Part shown: positions 35,851-48,200 of the stretch, piece by piece
Layout of the letters: every line of letters starts with the position of its first letter
Numbering within the stretch: the stretch's first letter is position 1
Assembly: GCF_014529535.1 (NCBI RefSeq)
Contig: NW_023503496.1
Coordinates: forward strand, 868,001-932,000
Reading direction: 5' to 3'
From: Bradysia coprophila
Taxonomy: Eukaryota; Arthropoda; Insecta; Diptera; Sciaridae
DNA length: 64,000 nucleotides
The notes under the pieces: model-generated
Databases searched by the model: none
What the model saw: the letters and a program-made list of their open reading frames with translations, nothing else
What the model was told of the DNA's origin: nothing
Translations under genes and position numbers: made by a program

Positions 35851-36166
35851 CAGGGCCTACTTTTTAGAAACTTTTAGAGAAAATCGAGAAATTCAAGAAA
35901 CTTCGAGAAATTCAAGAAATTTCGAGAAATATTTCTTGAATTTCTCAAAGTTTCTTGAATTTCTCGAATTCGAGAAATTTCAAGAAATTCCAGAAAATTC
36001 AAGAAATTCGGGAAACTTCGAGAAATTCAAGAAATTTCAAGAAACTAATTTCTCGAGTTTCTTGAAGTTTCTCGAATTTCTCGAATTCGAGAAATTTTAA
36101 GAAATTCGAGAAAATTCGAGAAATTTCAAGAAATTCAAGAAATTAGTTTCCAAAAAGTAGGTCCTG
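35851..36166. repeat. Foldback element built of GAGAAATTCAAGAAA units
   Basis: Ends CAGGGCCTACTTTTTAGAAA and TTTCCAAAAAGTAGGTCCTG. The whole interior consists of CGAGAAATTTCAAGAAATTC-type units in both orientations, so it folds on itself at many registers. A possible short duplication TTTAC flanks it. Confidence 0.7.
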
Positions 36167-36336
36167 CTTTACAGTGTTACCCCACTTGGCATTGAAGTGA
36201 AAGGTTCAGGACAATTATTTTTTGGGTTCAAAGTCCTTCAGTGGCAAGCAAAATATTATTTTAGAAAAATACACAAACTATTTGCTGTTTTTGATGTCTG
36301 CGCATCAACTGATCTAAACATAAACATTCGCCAGGT

Positions 36337-37602
36337 GAGGATTCTTTTGAAAAACAGCCGAAATCGGACGCATTTTCCAGTGGAATTTTTCACTTGTGCC
36401 CAGAAAGGTATTCGACCCTGAAAGAACAACACTTTCAAAAAAAAAAATCGAAGCTTATGTGGCTGGTCAAAGGTGATCAAAAAACCGAAAACTTGAACTT
36501 TTCTTACAAAAATTTCTCCAGTTACACGAGCCGTACAGGGTCGTGTGGGGTGTCATTAGAAAGGTAATCACATGTACTGTTGAGCCGAATAGGACTTGTT
36601 GATTTCAAAATTCATCCACACTGAAATATGTGCAGTTGAAGTTTTCAACCGAAAACTTGCACTGTTCTTACTGAAATTTCTTCAGTTATACGAAACGTAC
36701 ATGATCGTGTGGAGTGTTATTAGAAAGGTAATTTTATGTTGTTTCAGGGCCAATGAGAAGTTGAAATGTTTAAGCGCTTACATTTCATAGTAGATGCTGT
36801 TAAACTTCCGTAAAATTCTACTTGCTCTGAAACAACATAAAATTACCTTTCTAATGACACCCCACCCGATCACGTACGTTTGAGAAATTTCTGTAAGAAA
36901 AGTGTAAGTTTTCAGTCTTTTTCGGTTGAAAACTTCAACTGCACAGATCTCAGTGCGGTTGAATTTTAAACCCAATAAGACCCTACTTACCCCGGAAATA
37001 TATGCAATTAACTTTTCTTATGACACCCCACACGACCCTGTACGACTCGAGTAACTGGAAAAGTTTTTGTAAGAACAGTGCATGTTTTCAGTTTTTGATC
37101 ACCTCACGCTAGCCACATAAGCTTCTAAGAATATTTTTGAAAGTGGTTTCGACTTCTAGGGCCGAATAGGGATGTGAGGCGTTCAAAATTATCGAAAATA
37201 TCAGTCGAAAGAAATTATCGATAATCGATTAATCATATCGTTATCGATAATTTAATAAATATCGATAATTATCAAAACATCGATATTTTGATATTTATCT
37301 GAAAATTCATGATATATCGGAATATATCGATTAATATCGGATTTTCGGACCAAAATATCGATATATCGAATTATCGATATCTTGATAATTATGAAAATAT
37401 CAATAATTATCGGTTATCGATATTTTTTTGATAATTTTCGATAAAAAAGTCGATAATTATCGATTATCGATAATTGATAATTATCGATAATCATTATCAT
37501 TATCGTCCATGCCTAGGGCCGAATACCTTTCTAGGTACATATAAGAAATTCCGCTGGAAAATGCATCCTATTTCGGTAGACTGTTTTTCAAAAGAATCCC
37601 TC
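36337..37602. mobile_element. Foldback element, GAGGATTCTTTTGAAAAACA family, large copy
   Basis: Outer arms of about 90 bp: GAAATCGGACGCATTTTCCA on the left pairs with TGGAAAATGCATCCTATTTC on the right. A second inverted pair, about 36596-36740 with 36800-36970, lies inside. The interior also holds the TATCGATAATTATCG tract at 37190-37506. Confidence 0.7.
37190..37506. repeat. TATCGATAATTATCGAT low-complexity palindromic tract
   Basis: About 310 bp made almost only of ATCGAT and GATAATTATC units, self-complementary in many registers. Confidence 0.8.
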
Positions 37603-38324
37603 GGTGCGAGATATCAAATTTTGAAGTCCATGAAAATTTACGGCCTTTAACTGAAACATTATTTTTGTTATATTTTCGAACAATGGTACAGGACATGTAA
37701 GATATCTGTGCTTGGCCCGTATCTCATGGACAATACCTATCCAATGAACCATCACACATGTATGTCCATAACCTGTAGCGGCAGAAAAACACGGACAAAA
37801 AAAAACCTTTTTCGACTTTTGGTCACTAGCTAATAAAAGAATATTAAAATTAAACGACTGCGGTTTTAGACTATTGTAACCAAGGGCTATCTGGGCATGT
37901 AAACAAAGAGTGACTAAAAATAGCTCCACCAGAGCCTGGTCCACTTTCAAAATAAAATACCCTCAGAGTGTTTTCTAAGAAAGTAAGGTGCGAACTAGAC
38001 CAAAAATCGAAAACTTTCCTTTTACGAAAAGCGTTAGTTTCTCGGAAAACATTCTACATCGAGTTCGCCCTCATTTTAAATTTTTTGTTTCTCTGAAAAC
38101 GCTATACATGGGGCATCTCTCTCATTTCCAAAATTGCGAAGATTCAAAACAAATGTATGTATCCACTAACCACTATACAAACGTGAAGTGCGAGAACATA
38201 GCAGTCGATAAATCCATGAATAAACATAAAGAGTGTCCGTTATTAAGGTTTATTGACAAGCGAAAAAAAAGACTGCTCACAGTGGCGCAGCCAGTAAAAA
38301 ATCGATCTTTTCAAAAAATAAATT
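37603..38324. other. Gene-free stretch
   Basis: Frames at 37588-37950 (minus) and 37988-38356 (plus) lack any recognisable domain or splice sites. Confidence 0.35.
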
Positions 38325-38530
38325 TTACAATAAATAAAAGTCATCTACTCTATTAGCTCCTAATGTTCCCAAAATGCATGCCGCGTTCCCTCTTTGAATG
38401 GCAATTGAAATTTTCTGTAATAAATAATCTGTTGAACGTGGTTTTCCTGAAGCAGCCTTCATGATTGATCCCAATTTTTGAACAAATTTCATAGTTTCTG
38501 GCCCCATACAACCTAAAGTTTCGAAAGCTA

Positions 38531-38894
38531 ATGCTCAAAACAAACGAGGCATTGAAAACGTTTTTTGGTCAACGCACTGTCTAGCACCGAAGCTGACTTT
38601 GACGTCACTCAAATAGAGGTGAACCGATCAAAGTAGGCTATTCTTTTTCATACAATGGCTATCAAAAAATTTAAAAAAATAGTCAACAGGTGGGTTTTTG
38701 GCCTTCTAATTGAGTGATGTCAAAGTCAGCTTCGGTGCTTGACAGTGCTTTGGTTTTGGTCCTAGTTTTCATTGACAGATGCAGCAGTCGCGATTTTGAA
38801 TAGAAAAAGTTCTAACTTCATTTGACAATTTCGAAAATTTCTTCATGAAAAATAGGACCAAAACACGTCTTCAATGCCTCGTTTGTTTTGAGCA
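38531..38894. mobile_element. MITE with ATGCTCAAAACAAACGAGG ends, with an inner MITE
   Basis: Long inverted ends GCTCAAAACAAACGAGGCAT. Inside, at about 38572-38752, a second inverted pair (AGCACCGAAGCTGACTTTGA and its complement) marks an element within the element. Confidence 0.7.
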
Positions 38895-38995
38895 TCGGAG
38901 TGAACAAATAATTTTCTTTCAAATGTTTGTAATGATTATGTTTAAATCTTTCCGCCTTATCCGCAATTGACCGTTTTTTCTTGCTAGATTCCTCA

Positions 38996-40099
38996 AGAGC
39001 TCGTTCAGGAACGATTTTTTCTTCACTCAGTGAAGATTTGACGATTCGTTTAATCTTACACTAACAGTTGTCTGACGTTTGCAGTTCAGATACGTTAGTG
39101 AAAGTTACGAGTTAATTTTCTGTTTATGTTTACATTCCCACAAAGGGATTCTTTTGAATTTCGACTGACCGAAATCGGCGCTATTTTTTTCCGGGACTTC
39201 TTTATATATGCCTAGTTAGGCCTTGGTGCCTAGGCCCCAAAATCAGTCTAACATTTTTTTGATCTTCCATACCTGGCTGGTGGTAATCGGCAAAAATTTC
39301 TCAGAATCGATGGAACATAGGTGAACTTTGACGAGGGCTGTGACCTCCAACTCACTAATGCAATTATTTGACTAAATTATTATTTATTATGAATGTGGAG
39401 GACCATAACTTTACAGTGATACTCACTTGCGTCCTTAACTTACCTTAACGGACAAACTTACTAGACCGAAAGTGGAGGGGAACGGAACTTATATACGAAA
39501 TGAAGAGGAAGGAGGTGCCACAAACAACTGACAACAGAACTATTTTGTTTCTTAGAAATTTATTTGACCATGACGAACATCACTCATCCATTATTCAGAA
39601 TTCATTCGACGCAATGAAAAGTCAGAAAATGTTCTGTTAGGTCGGTGTCAGATCGATTTGACATCGGAAACTCTCTGTTCTTGAACTGTCGACGCTGGCA
39701 TATCGATTCATCAAATGGTCCACAGAAATCGAAATGATTTATATCCGCAGACCACAACACATCCATTGTAAATTCACTTCACCGAAGTTTCATGACATTT
39801 GGGTAACATATTTCACGACCAAAATAGACTGTTATGATCAGAGCGAGAAAACCGAAGACTAGTTATTATAACTTGCCTTGGGGTACTTGTCAAAGTAGTT
39901 GCTTCTCTTTCAACGTGGTACGTTGAGAGCGAGAGGACAGAAGACCAGTTTATTTTAACTTGCCTTGGGGTACTTGTCAAAATATCTTCTTCTCTTTCAT
40001 CATAACACTCTATACATCGTGAGAAATCTAACCTCACAGTTACACCTGTCATCGCTGAACGAAACTTAGTGAAGAAAAAATCGTTCCTGAACGAGCTCT
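38996..40099. mobile_element. Inverted-repeat element, AGAGCTCGTTCAGGAACG ends, 1.1 kb
   Basis: Ends AGAGCTCGTTCAGGAACGAT and its complement, extending through TTTTTTCTTCACT. It contains one end of the GGATTCTTTTGAA family near 39145 and a doubled-core MITE at 39824-40013. No duplication was found at its borders. Confidence 0.7.
39824..40013. mobile_element. MITE with doubled core, ATAGACTGTTATGATC ends
   Basis: Right end TCATAACACTCTAT. The core CTTGCCTTGGGGTACTTGTC occurs twice, as in 16704-16894. Confidence 0.65.
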
Positions 40100-40136
40100 A
40101 ATGTATGAAGGCGCTAATGTATCCCTAATTGTTACG

Positions 40137-41247
40137 ATCTCAGTGAAGTATCGACCAACTTTAAACCTACCAACTTTTTTATAGTCCGGTCGTCGTGACG
40201 AAGATTTTTGCGAGTTTTCCAAAGTCGGTAGATTTGAACCTCCGACAAAAAATTGGTAGGTTTAAACCTACCAACTTTTTTCCAAACCTACCAACTATTT
40301 GTCAAACCTACCAATTTTTTTGCCCAACTTACCAAGTTTTCAGTTGGTAGGTTTTGTTGGTAGGTTTAAGCCTACAAACTTTTTAGTATCGCTCGATGAG
40401 AAAAGTTGGTAGATTTGACAGAAAGTTGGTAGGTTTGACAAAAAGTTGGTAGGTTTGAACCTACCAACAAAAACCTACCAACAAAAACCTACCAACTTTC
40501 TGATCGAGCGAGACTAAAAACTTGGTAGGTTTGGCGAAAGGTTAGTAGTTTTGAGAAAAAAGTTGGTAGGTTTGACAAGAAGTTGGTAGGTTTGAACCTA
40601 CCAAAAGAACCTACCAACTTTCTGATCGGATCGCAATAAACGGAAGTTACAATATCTCCAGACAATATAACAAAAATTACACAGACTAATTATTAGACGA
40701 TGCGAGAGAAAAAAAATTAACTCCTAAGTTACCAACACTGTTCCGGCGCCCGGCTCGCATTGCGGCCCTCCGCTTCGCTCCGGTTCAATGGGCCGGATCG
40801 CTCAGCGTGTTAAAATGCTTTTTATGTGCAATGAAAATTGGTATTACTAAACTTCTTTACGTTACATTTCGTAAAGGTATGAGTTCCCTAGAAACCAACA
40901 GAACACCTTTACGGCGTGAAGAAAGTTAGAAATCGAGTTGAGATTGAACCTACCAACTTTTTATCGCGCTCGATGACAAAGTTGGTATATTTCTTTGATA
41001 GGCTTAAACCTACCAACTTTTCAGTCGAGCTCGATCATAAAGTTAGTAGCTTTGGTAAAAAGTTGGTATGTTTAAACCTACCAAAAAAGATACCAACTTT
41101 CTTATCGAGCGCGACTAAAAAGTTGGTAGGTTTAAACCTACCAATTTTTTTGTCAAACATCATAACTTTTTGCCAAAATTGTCGTCACAACGACCGGACT
41201 ATAATCAGAAGTTGGTAGGTTTGAGTTGGTCGATACTTCAGAGAGAT
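40137..41247. mobile_element. Foldback element rich in ACCTACCAAC with a 9-bp duplication
   Basis: Ends ATCTCAGTGAAGTATCGACC and GGTCGATACTTCAGAGAGAT; duplication ATTGTTACG at 40128-40136 and 41248-41256. The interior has dozens of ACCTACCAACTTTTT and AAAGTTGGTAGGTTT units in both orientations, separated by ATCGAGCGCGAC-type spacers, around a unique core at about 40630-40910. The LINE frame reads through when it is removed. A 9-bp duplication suggests a Mutator-like mover. Confidence 0.85.
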
Positions 41248-41530
41248 ATTGTTACGTCCCATAGAATAGCTTTTCCATGACTCCAAGGAATTAAGGTCAT
41301 ACCATCCGGCCTTTTACCATCATCTCTACATATTCCTGGTGGTTGTATAATATTTGGAAATCCTGCTGAAGAGAATGCATGTGAGAAAACTTTGTTAACT
41401 TCATCATGTTCAGCTATTTTGGCTTTTGTTATCATGTTGCATGAAAGACCATGTAAACTATCCTTTTTGACCATTTCGCCACAACCACATCTATGTTCCT
41501 CACATAAATTAGAAGTGTCCTAGCCCAAGA

Positions 41531-42237
41531 GCCCATTATTTACCATTCACGATCAGAAAATTACTCAACGTCATTCACGTACCAGCGACATCTATATGAT
41601 ATTTCTTTCCCTACAACATTCACCGGCGCACACACACATTCAGATCTGTCAATCTACTGTCAATGAAGGTGACCTTCGTATCAGTTATATTTTTGATTTT
41701 TTTTTGTTGGTTGATTACAGTTGAACATTTCTGACAAAAACACAGAATTCTGGACAATATTCTAACGGTAAGCAGTAAATGAATGGAATGACAACACAGT
41801 GACACGAAATTATTCCAAAAGATTATCGAAAGTCATCAGCGAGGATTGTACTTTGCGTGTTTTCAATTTTGTGATTATTATTTGTGTGTGCAATTTGTTA
41901 ACCGCGAATTGGCCCCGAATTGCTCTGACGATTCGATAAAGTGGAATTCAAATGTGTTTCTGTTTGTTAGTTGGATTGAAGTGTTTGTACGGCTCGGTGA
42001 TGGACTATTTTCTGGTATATTGTTGTGTCGATCAGTAGCTCTAAGGGCCATTCGTTTGAATAAATTATTCTGACCGGAACACCTTGAATTTCAGAAACTA
42101 TTCGGTGGCAGATCAGTGAACACAACTGTCGATTGCAAAGTGAATTTTCTCGTTTTTTTTGAATTTTGTTTACTCGTCATGTTGTCGTTCCAACATTTCC
42201 GTTCTCATCCACATCTCTCGTCACTTTTCAGCCAACA
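41531..42237. other. 5' flank of the debranching enzyme gene
   Basis: An acceptor CACTTTTCAG at 42230 sits 7 bp before the ATG, so at least one 5' non-coding exon lies upstream in this stretch. Promoter not identified. Confidence 0.5.
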
Positions 42238-45200
42238 ATGCCAATTGTGTCGATTGCAATCAACGATTCGTTCCATGCGGAAAGCTCACTGTATCGCCTG
42301 AATCGGAAGACGACACTGCATATAGTTCCCGGTGCCTCGTTACTCGGCCGACGTGTGGCATTGTATTGCAATGTTCCGGTTACCGGTTAGTGTTTTGCCC
42401 CTTTTTTCCTTCCAATCCCGATGTGAACTGAAGCGGTGACACAACAAAAACAATTTCATTTTCATTGCTCCCCAACGGAAGACAAGGGTGAGTTCATTCG
42501 ACTGCAGTACGTTCACTTGAACTGGTTCAATCGGCACGGAAAGAAATTGACCGACGAATACCATCCGCACACTGAGATCAAGGAACTGGACGTTTACTGT
42601 GAAATCGAGATAAGGCGCGCCGGATCCTTTCACTTCTACTTCACCTACGACGGAAGGTATGACCATTTCTGTCGCTGTTTCGTTTCAATCAAAATCCATT
42701 TCGTCTCTCCGTTGCTAGTGATTCAACGACACCGCAAGGTTCATTTTACATTCAAATCGAACCGAACATAACTGTCGGAGCCGATGGAAGCAGTCAAGTG
42801 ATACCGCTGGATGCGATTCGTTGTCAGACTGTGCTGTCCAAGTGCTTGGGACCCTTATCGAGCTGGGACAGTAAATTGATCGTTTCAAAGAATTCCGGCT
42901 ACAATGTGATCCACTTTACGCCGGTTCAGGTGAGACATTTCCGAGTTGGCTGTCTGTCCTTTGGGATTGAGTTACAGTAACCGATCAAATCGATTTGACT
43001 TTTCCGTTCCCTCTGCCAAAAGGAACTCGGAGCATCCCGATCCGGTTACTCAATCGCCAATCAACATCGCGTCAATCCGGAATTCTCCGACGTCTCAAAA
43101 TCGAATGCTAAAACCGCGCCAGGTCCAACGTTCGACGATCTGGAAAAAGTCATCAAACGGATGCGAGCCAACTGGGGCATTGCATCCATCTGCGATATCG
43201 TTCTGAACCACACGGCCAACGAATCTGAATGGATCCACGATCATCCGGAAGCGGCTTATTCGTGCTTCACGTGTCCATACTTGCGACCAGCCTTCCTGTT
43301 GGACGCGTTGCTGGCACAAGTGACTGTTGACACAAAGGCCGGCCTATTGGAAACCGTCGGCGTACCACAGATAGTCGAAACGGAAGATCATCTGCAGGCG
43401 TTGAAGTATCAATTGCACACGGTTTATTTGCCGAAAGTGCGGCTGTGGGAGTTCTATCAGGTGGACGTGGAGAAGTATTTTCAAAAGTTTTACGAAAAGG
43501 TTGGTATCCGAACCAGACTGTCTTCAACAGTCGAAAGTGGTCGTTAAACTTTTGGTCAACTGTTTCAGATGCAGAATAGTTCGCCACCAACTGCGCATAC
43601 AAGGCAAGCGAGTCCAACCGAAATCACGCTGTTACAAGATCCGGAATACCGTCGGCTGGGATGTACAATCGACTTTGATGCGGCCTATGCAAAATACAAT
43701 GTGTTCAGGTGAGTTGGTCATTCCGTCGTGTTGCACTTTGTGTGTAAATTCAGCAATGATTTCCTTGCATTCTTGCTTGAGTCCCGTTCATGTACTGCTA
43801 CGGTCCCATTCATCGTTCTATAAATTGCCGTAATCATTCGTGTAATATCGCTTCCCTCGTTGCATGACTCGCGGTCTCTTTGTGCTTAACACAACCAGCG
43901 AATGAGTGCATGCACGAACGGATGCCACCTTGAATCATAACCTTCCTAATCTCAATCGTCGTCTCCATAACACCAGTGACAACAATTCCATCCGATTGTA
44001 CCGCTTCATTTCGCGCACATAATTGCAATAACAAATCGAAATTGTAAAATTAGTAAAGCGCTTATGTCCGTCGTGATAACGCGCCAGCGACCAGCGTAAT
44101 GTCACGAAGTTCAGTAAAACATTTCGCTTGGAAAAATGATTTGTCTCGCTATTATCAAACGGTGGAGACATGAACAATAAATGTTTACAAACACTGCTCA
44201 GTAGATACGGGGTCGACAGTCGAGGTGATGCTATTTTCGTTTGAAATTTCCCGAGCAACAAAATTGCATCACAGACTTAGAAACAGTGATAAGTGTGGCT
44301 GTCGACAAGTGTTAAAAAAGTGCCGAAGTATTTTGTGTTAGGATAGCGCAATTGCCTTTCATATAACACAAAATTTAGCAAAAACCACTTACGGCCATAA
44401 ATTTATGATGGAATCTTGGGAACCAACCGTTAACCACTTTGACAATCCCAAAAGTACAAAAAGAATTACAAAAAACCTGGCAAATCCTTTTATTCGCTCC
44501 TAATCCTAGAACTAGGAAGATCGAAGACCCTTGGGTCTCCAAATTCCAAAGTGGATCCCGAAAACTCACCTCAATAATATCAACAGTCCAGAAGAAAACC
44601 TCACAAATCCTTCAAAATCCTACAGTTCTCGAATGATGGACCATGATGAGTGCAACTTTGGGAACCAAAATACCACCTCAATATTTCCAAAAAGCTGAAG
44701 AATTTTTGTGAGGGCTCTTTAGCTCATGGTCCAGTGAATCAGTTTTCATAAAGATTTACCCAACCTGTTGCACGATTCCCTCCAATACATTTTTACAATT
44801 TTACATTCGGTTTTTATGCAACTGCCTTACTGTCCAGGAAACCAGGGGTTACGTGGATCAAAGGATGTTCGTTTCACACTCAGATGATCGCAATCGAACA
44901 CATTACACCGCACTGAAAAGTCGTTTGTTATCAGTCATAATTCCTGGATAAGTCTCTGCACCATATATCTAGAAATCGATTTATCTGACCTTTCTCCTGA
45001 TTGCCCTAGATTGTCTGTTCGGATAACTGTGACAGTTGCGCCTAGGATGTAATCACTTCAAAGTGATCAAAATCATAAGCCGCAATTTCTCAACCAAAAC
45101 TTTAATTTTGCTCTCCGATTCTTATCGGTCGTCTGTTAGACACAACATTCCCGTCAGCAATCAGTCGACATATCCACCAGGCGAATATAGTCTCGAATCT

Positions 45201-48200
45201 CTCCTTCAAACGTGTACCAATGCGAATAGAATCCATAGTAACGATTCGCGCCCGGAGTCTGCAGAACGAAATTCCATACATCGTTTGGACCACCCAACGA
45301 TGCTGCCACCAGATGACCACGTTCATCGTTTGGCAAAGCCGGTTGATCTCTGACTTTATTCATGTCCATCATTTGACGATTAACGGCATTCGGAGTGTTG
45401 GGTTAGATAGCGATTTTCGATGCGAGCGTTTATGGACAGTGGAACCTCAATGTCATTCAGTCCTTGAATTGGTGGCACAAATATCGTAATATATGAGCGA
45501 ACTGTGCCTTGATTGTTAACAATGTGTTCGTTGTAGTAGCGCCATTATGTGGCGGCCAATGTCAGCACAACCACACCAAGTATATATCCTTCACTTTGCC
45601 TCTTTTTAAGCTACAATATTCCCATTTTCCTCCACTACCAAAGAAGCCGAAAGCTCCACATTTACTTGTGCACATTACGCCTTTTTTGCTTGAATAATAA
45701 ATCAGTTCGTGAGGACCGTCGTCCGGTGTACATTTTACCCAATTCGACGCTCCCCATCCAAGATAGCAAAAATGATAGTCGCTGTACGGTTCGCATCCTG
45801 TCATACAATTCGCGTTGCTGTTGTAGCGTACTCCTTCACACAACATAACATTCGGGTAAAAGACGAGTCTCTAAGCGTGACGGTAAAAAACCACCTACCA
45901 ACGAATGCGAACAGTAGTGCGGTGACTAGGAAATATTTCATTATACACACGGTACAAACACCGCCAATTCCAGTGACGCTTCTTCATAGAGACCAATTGG
46001 ACCATGGTCCAGGGCGCTGGTAAAATGGGGCACTGGAATATGCGAACAAAAATTTCATACTTTGCATGAAAATTCATGGGATGTTGCCTCAAAGGAAAAA
46101 AAAGTCCGCTGCGCGGCCTTCCTATCATAACACTGACATCTTTCGAATACAGTACATCCCGTCAGTGTAGAAATTGATAGTTTACTTTATTGATTTAGAT
46201 CATATCTCTAAACGAGGAATTGAAGGAAATACTAGAAGTTGAAAAGTTACAAGGAATTGACTGGAAATACGAGAAATTTGACGTAAATGAAAGGAAATAC
46301 GGATAAGTATGACAAACGAAAGAACTAAGCGAATGAAAAAAAAAACTTGATCTTCTCACTCGCTGCAGGTTTCCGGTCCTAGCTATTCGGTTTGTAAAAT
46401 ACAGTTCACTCACTGATTGATCCTTTCATTTACTTTCAATTTCTCGTATTACCAGTCAATTCTTGTAGCTCCTTCAATTTCTAGTATTTACTTCAATTCT
46501 TATTATTTACCGGATACTTCGGCAGCTACGACACTGCAGTAATTTCGACGGTTTTTGTTCGTTTTCTTTAAATTTGGAGGAAATCTTAGAAAATTATCGG
46601 AATAAAGAAAAGGAAAAAAAAAATTTAGAAAATTGTTTCTAAAAAGTAGACAATGAATTGGATAGTAACAGAAAATATCGTGCAATTCTTAGAAATTATT
46701 AGGAATTATAGGAAATAATAGGAATCAAAGTGCAAATCCGCCAAAACGGAATGTACTTTTCTCCTCGTCTCTGGTTCAATTTACAGTCGGAGAAACATAG
46801 ATTTCGGGATTTTAAGAGGCATCATCGTTTTCATCGTTTTTCTGTATTCTCTCATTTCGCATGTAATTTCAAATGGCAATTGAGAGAATTACAGAAACGA
46901 TGGTATCTCTAAAAATCCCGAAATCTATATTTCGACTGTAACGGATTTTTTTTTATTTTCGAGCTTAACCGCAGAATAATGTGAATGGATTAAGGGACTG
47001 GCAGTTTTTGAACCTTAATTGGAATCCTGCTTTTTTCATGTATCTCAAAAAAATGTTTTACATGTCCTGCTGCAGGACACGAAACATACATTTGGACACT
47101 GGATTTCCATTTACTTTTGATTGTACCTTTCCACCAGAATCCTTTTTCAAAAATGTAGACCAATGACGACCGCAATAACGACCACGAGTTTGTTAGCTTT
47201 CAACAGAGAATAGATTTGGCTGTAGCAGTTTGAACAGCCCTGAGGAAACTGAGCAGTTTATGGAAATTTCGTTAAATTTTTCTGCTCACTTTTCTTGGAG
47301 TTGGTCATTGACCAGTGGTTAAACGAATACAACGAAAACTAAGTTTTATTTAAAGCTTACACATTCGTAACACATATTGCGGTCGTACATTTTTTAAATC
47401 AGATTCTGATGAAAAGATATTAACAAAAATGAAGTACGTGACACACAAATGGCTGTAATTTTAGCTAAGCATTGATGCCTCCTAAAGAAAGAAAAATTTT
47501 CTCGGGGTATTTGTTCAATCCTGGAAGACTGAATCAGATATGATCAAGGGTAGTGTTTGGTAAAGGCTTGCTTGAAGTCGAAGACGCATGTCTCAATTTT
47601 TTTACTCTAATCTCACAAATAAATTTTGACCTATAAATATATTTACAAAATAAAAACAATCAAAAACGAGGCGCTAGATTGTAGTGGTCCAGGGCGCGCA
47701 GTATGCTAGAAGCGCCTCTGGCCAATTCAATGATCTCTTCGCTGTTGCAGTCTCCTTTTATACCCCGATGACTATTTCGATTCGTTTTTCCTTTTCGGTT
47801 TACTTTTTACCACCTGATAAAACCAGGCAAATTGTCGACCTGTATTCAATAACTTTGCTGTCTAACCAGGTTACACCTTCCAAATCAATGCGATACCCAA
47901 TTGAGTCGAATGGCTCAACTCGACTTTGCTGCTTTGTTTTCTCTTCAGTCCCCCATTAAAATTTTGAAATTTGGAGGATAATGAAACGAAGTTGAAGTTT
48001 GAAGTCTGCCAAAGGTTTATGTAAGACATCTGATGTACAAACATAGCGCTGTTATTAACCATATTTTCTCCACTCAATGTGAAAATGACGTTTTGTTGAC
48101 GCATCGTCTGATGACAGTTCGGGTGAGAAAACGTCTATTTTCTACCACCCTTTTTTTGGCAGGGGAGAAAATACTTTCCCGAATTGTCAGCTTGATTTTT

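Larger units (their letters stand above)
38325..41530 (-). pseudogene. C-terminal part of a non-LTR retrotransposon, split by three insertions
   Basis: Host pieces are 41248-41530, 40100-40136, 38895-38995 and 38325-38530. Read in order they give HRCGCGEMVKKDSLHGLSC (CCHC), GKRPDGMTLIPWSHGKAILW and DVTI, then RDTLAPSYI, then KKKRSIADKAERF with KENYLFTP, then ALAFETLGCMGPE and STDYLLQKISIAIQRGNAA. This is the usual order at the C-terminus of one LINE group; the RPDG...LWDVT stretch resembles a PD-(D/E)XK nuclease core (inference). The insertions are 40137-41247, 38996-40099 and 38531-38894. At least one stop lies upstream. It is a dead copy. Confidence 0.75.

Noticed and set aside
40200..40625. 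CRISPR-like array of ACCTACCAAC repeats
   Set aside because: Units are short, in both orientations and irregularly spaced, in an insect nuclear element with transposon borders.
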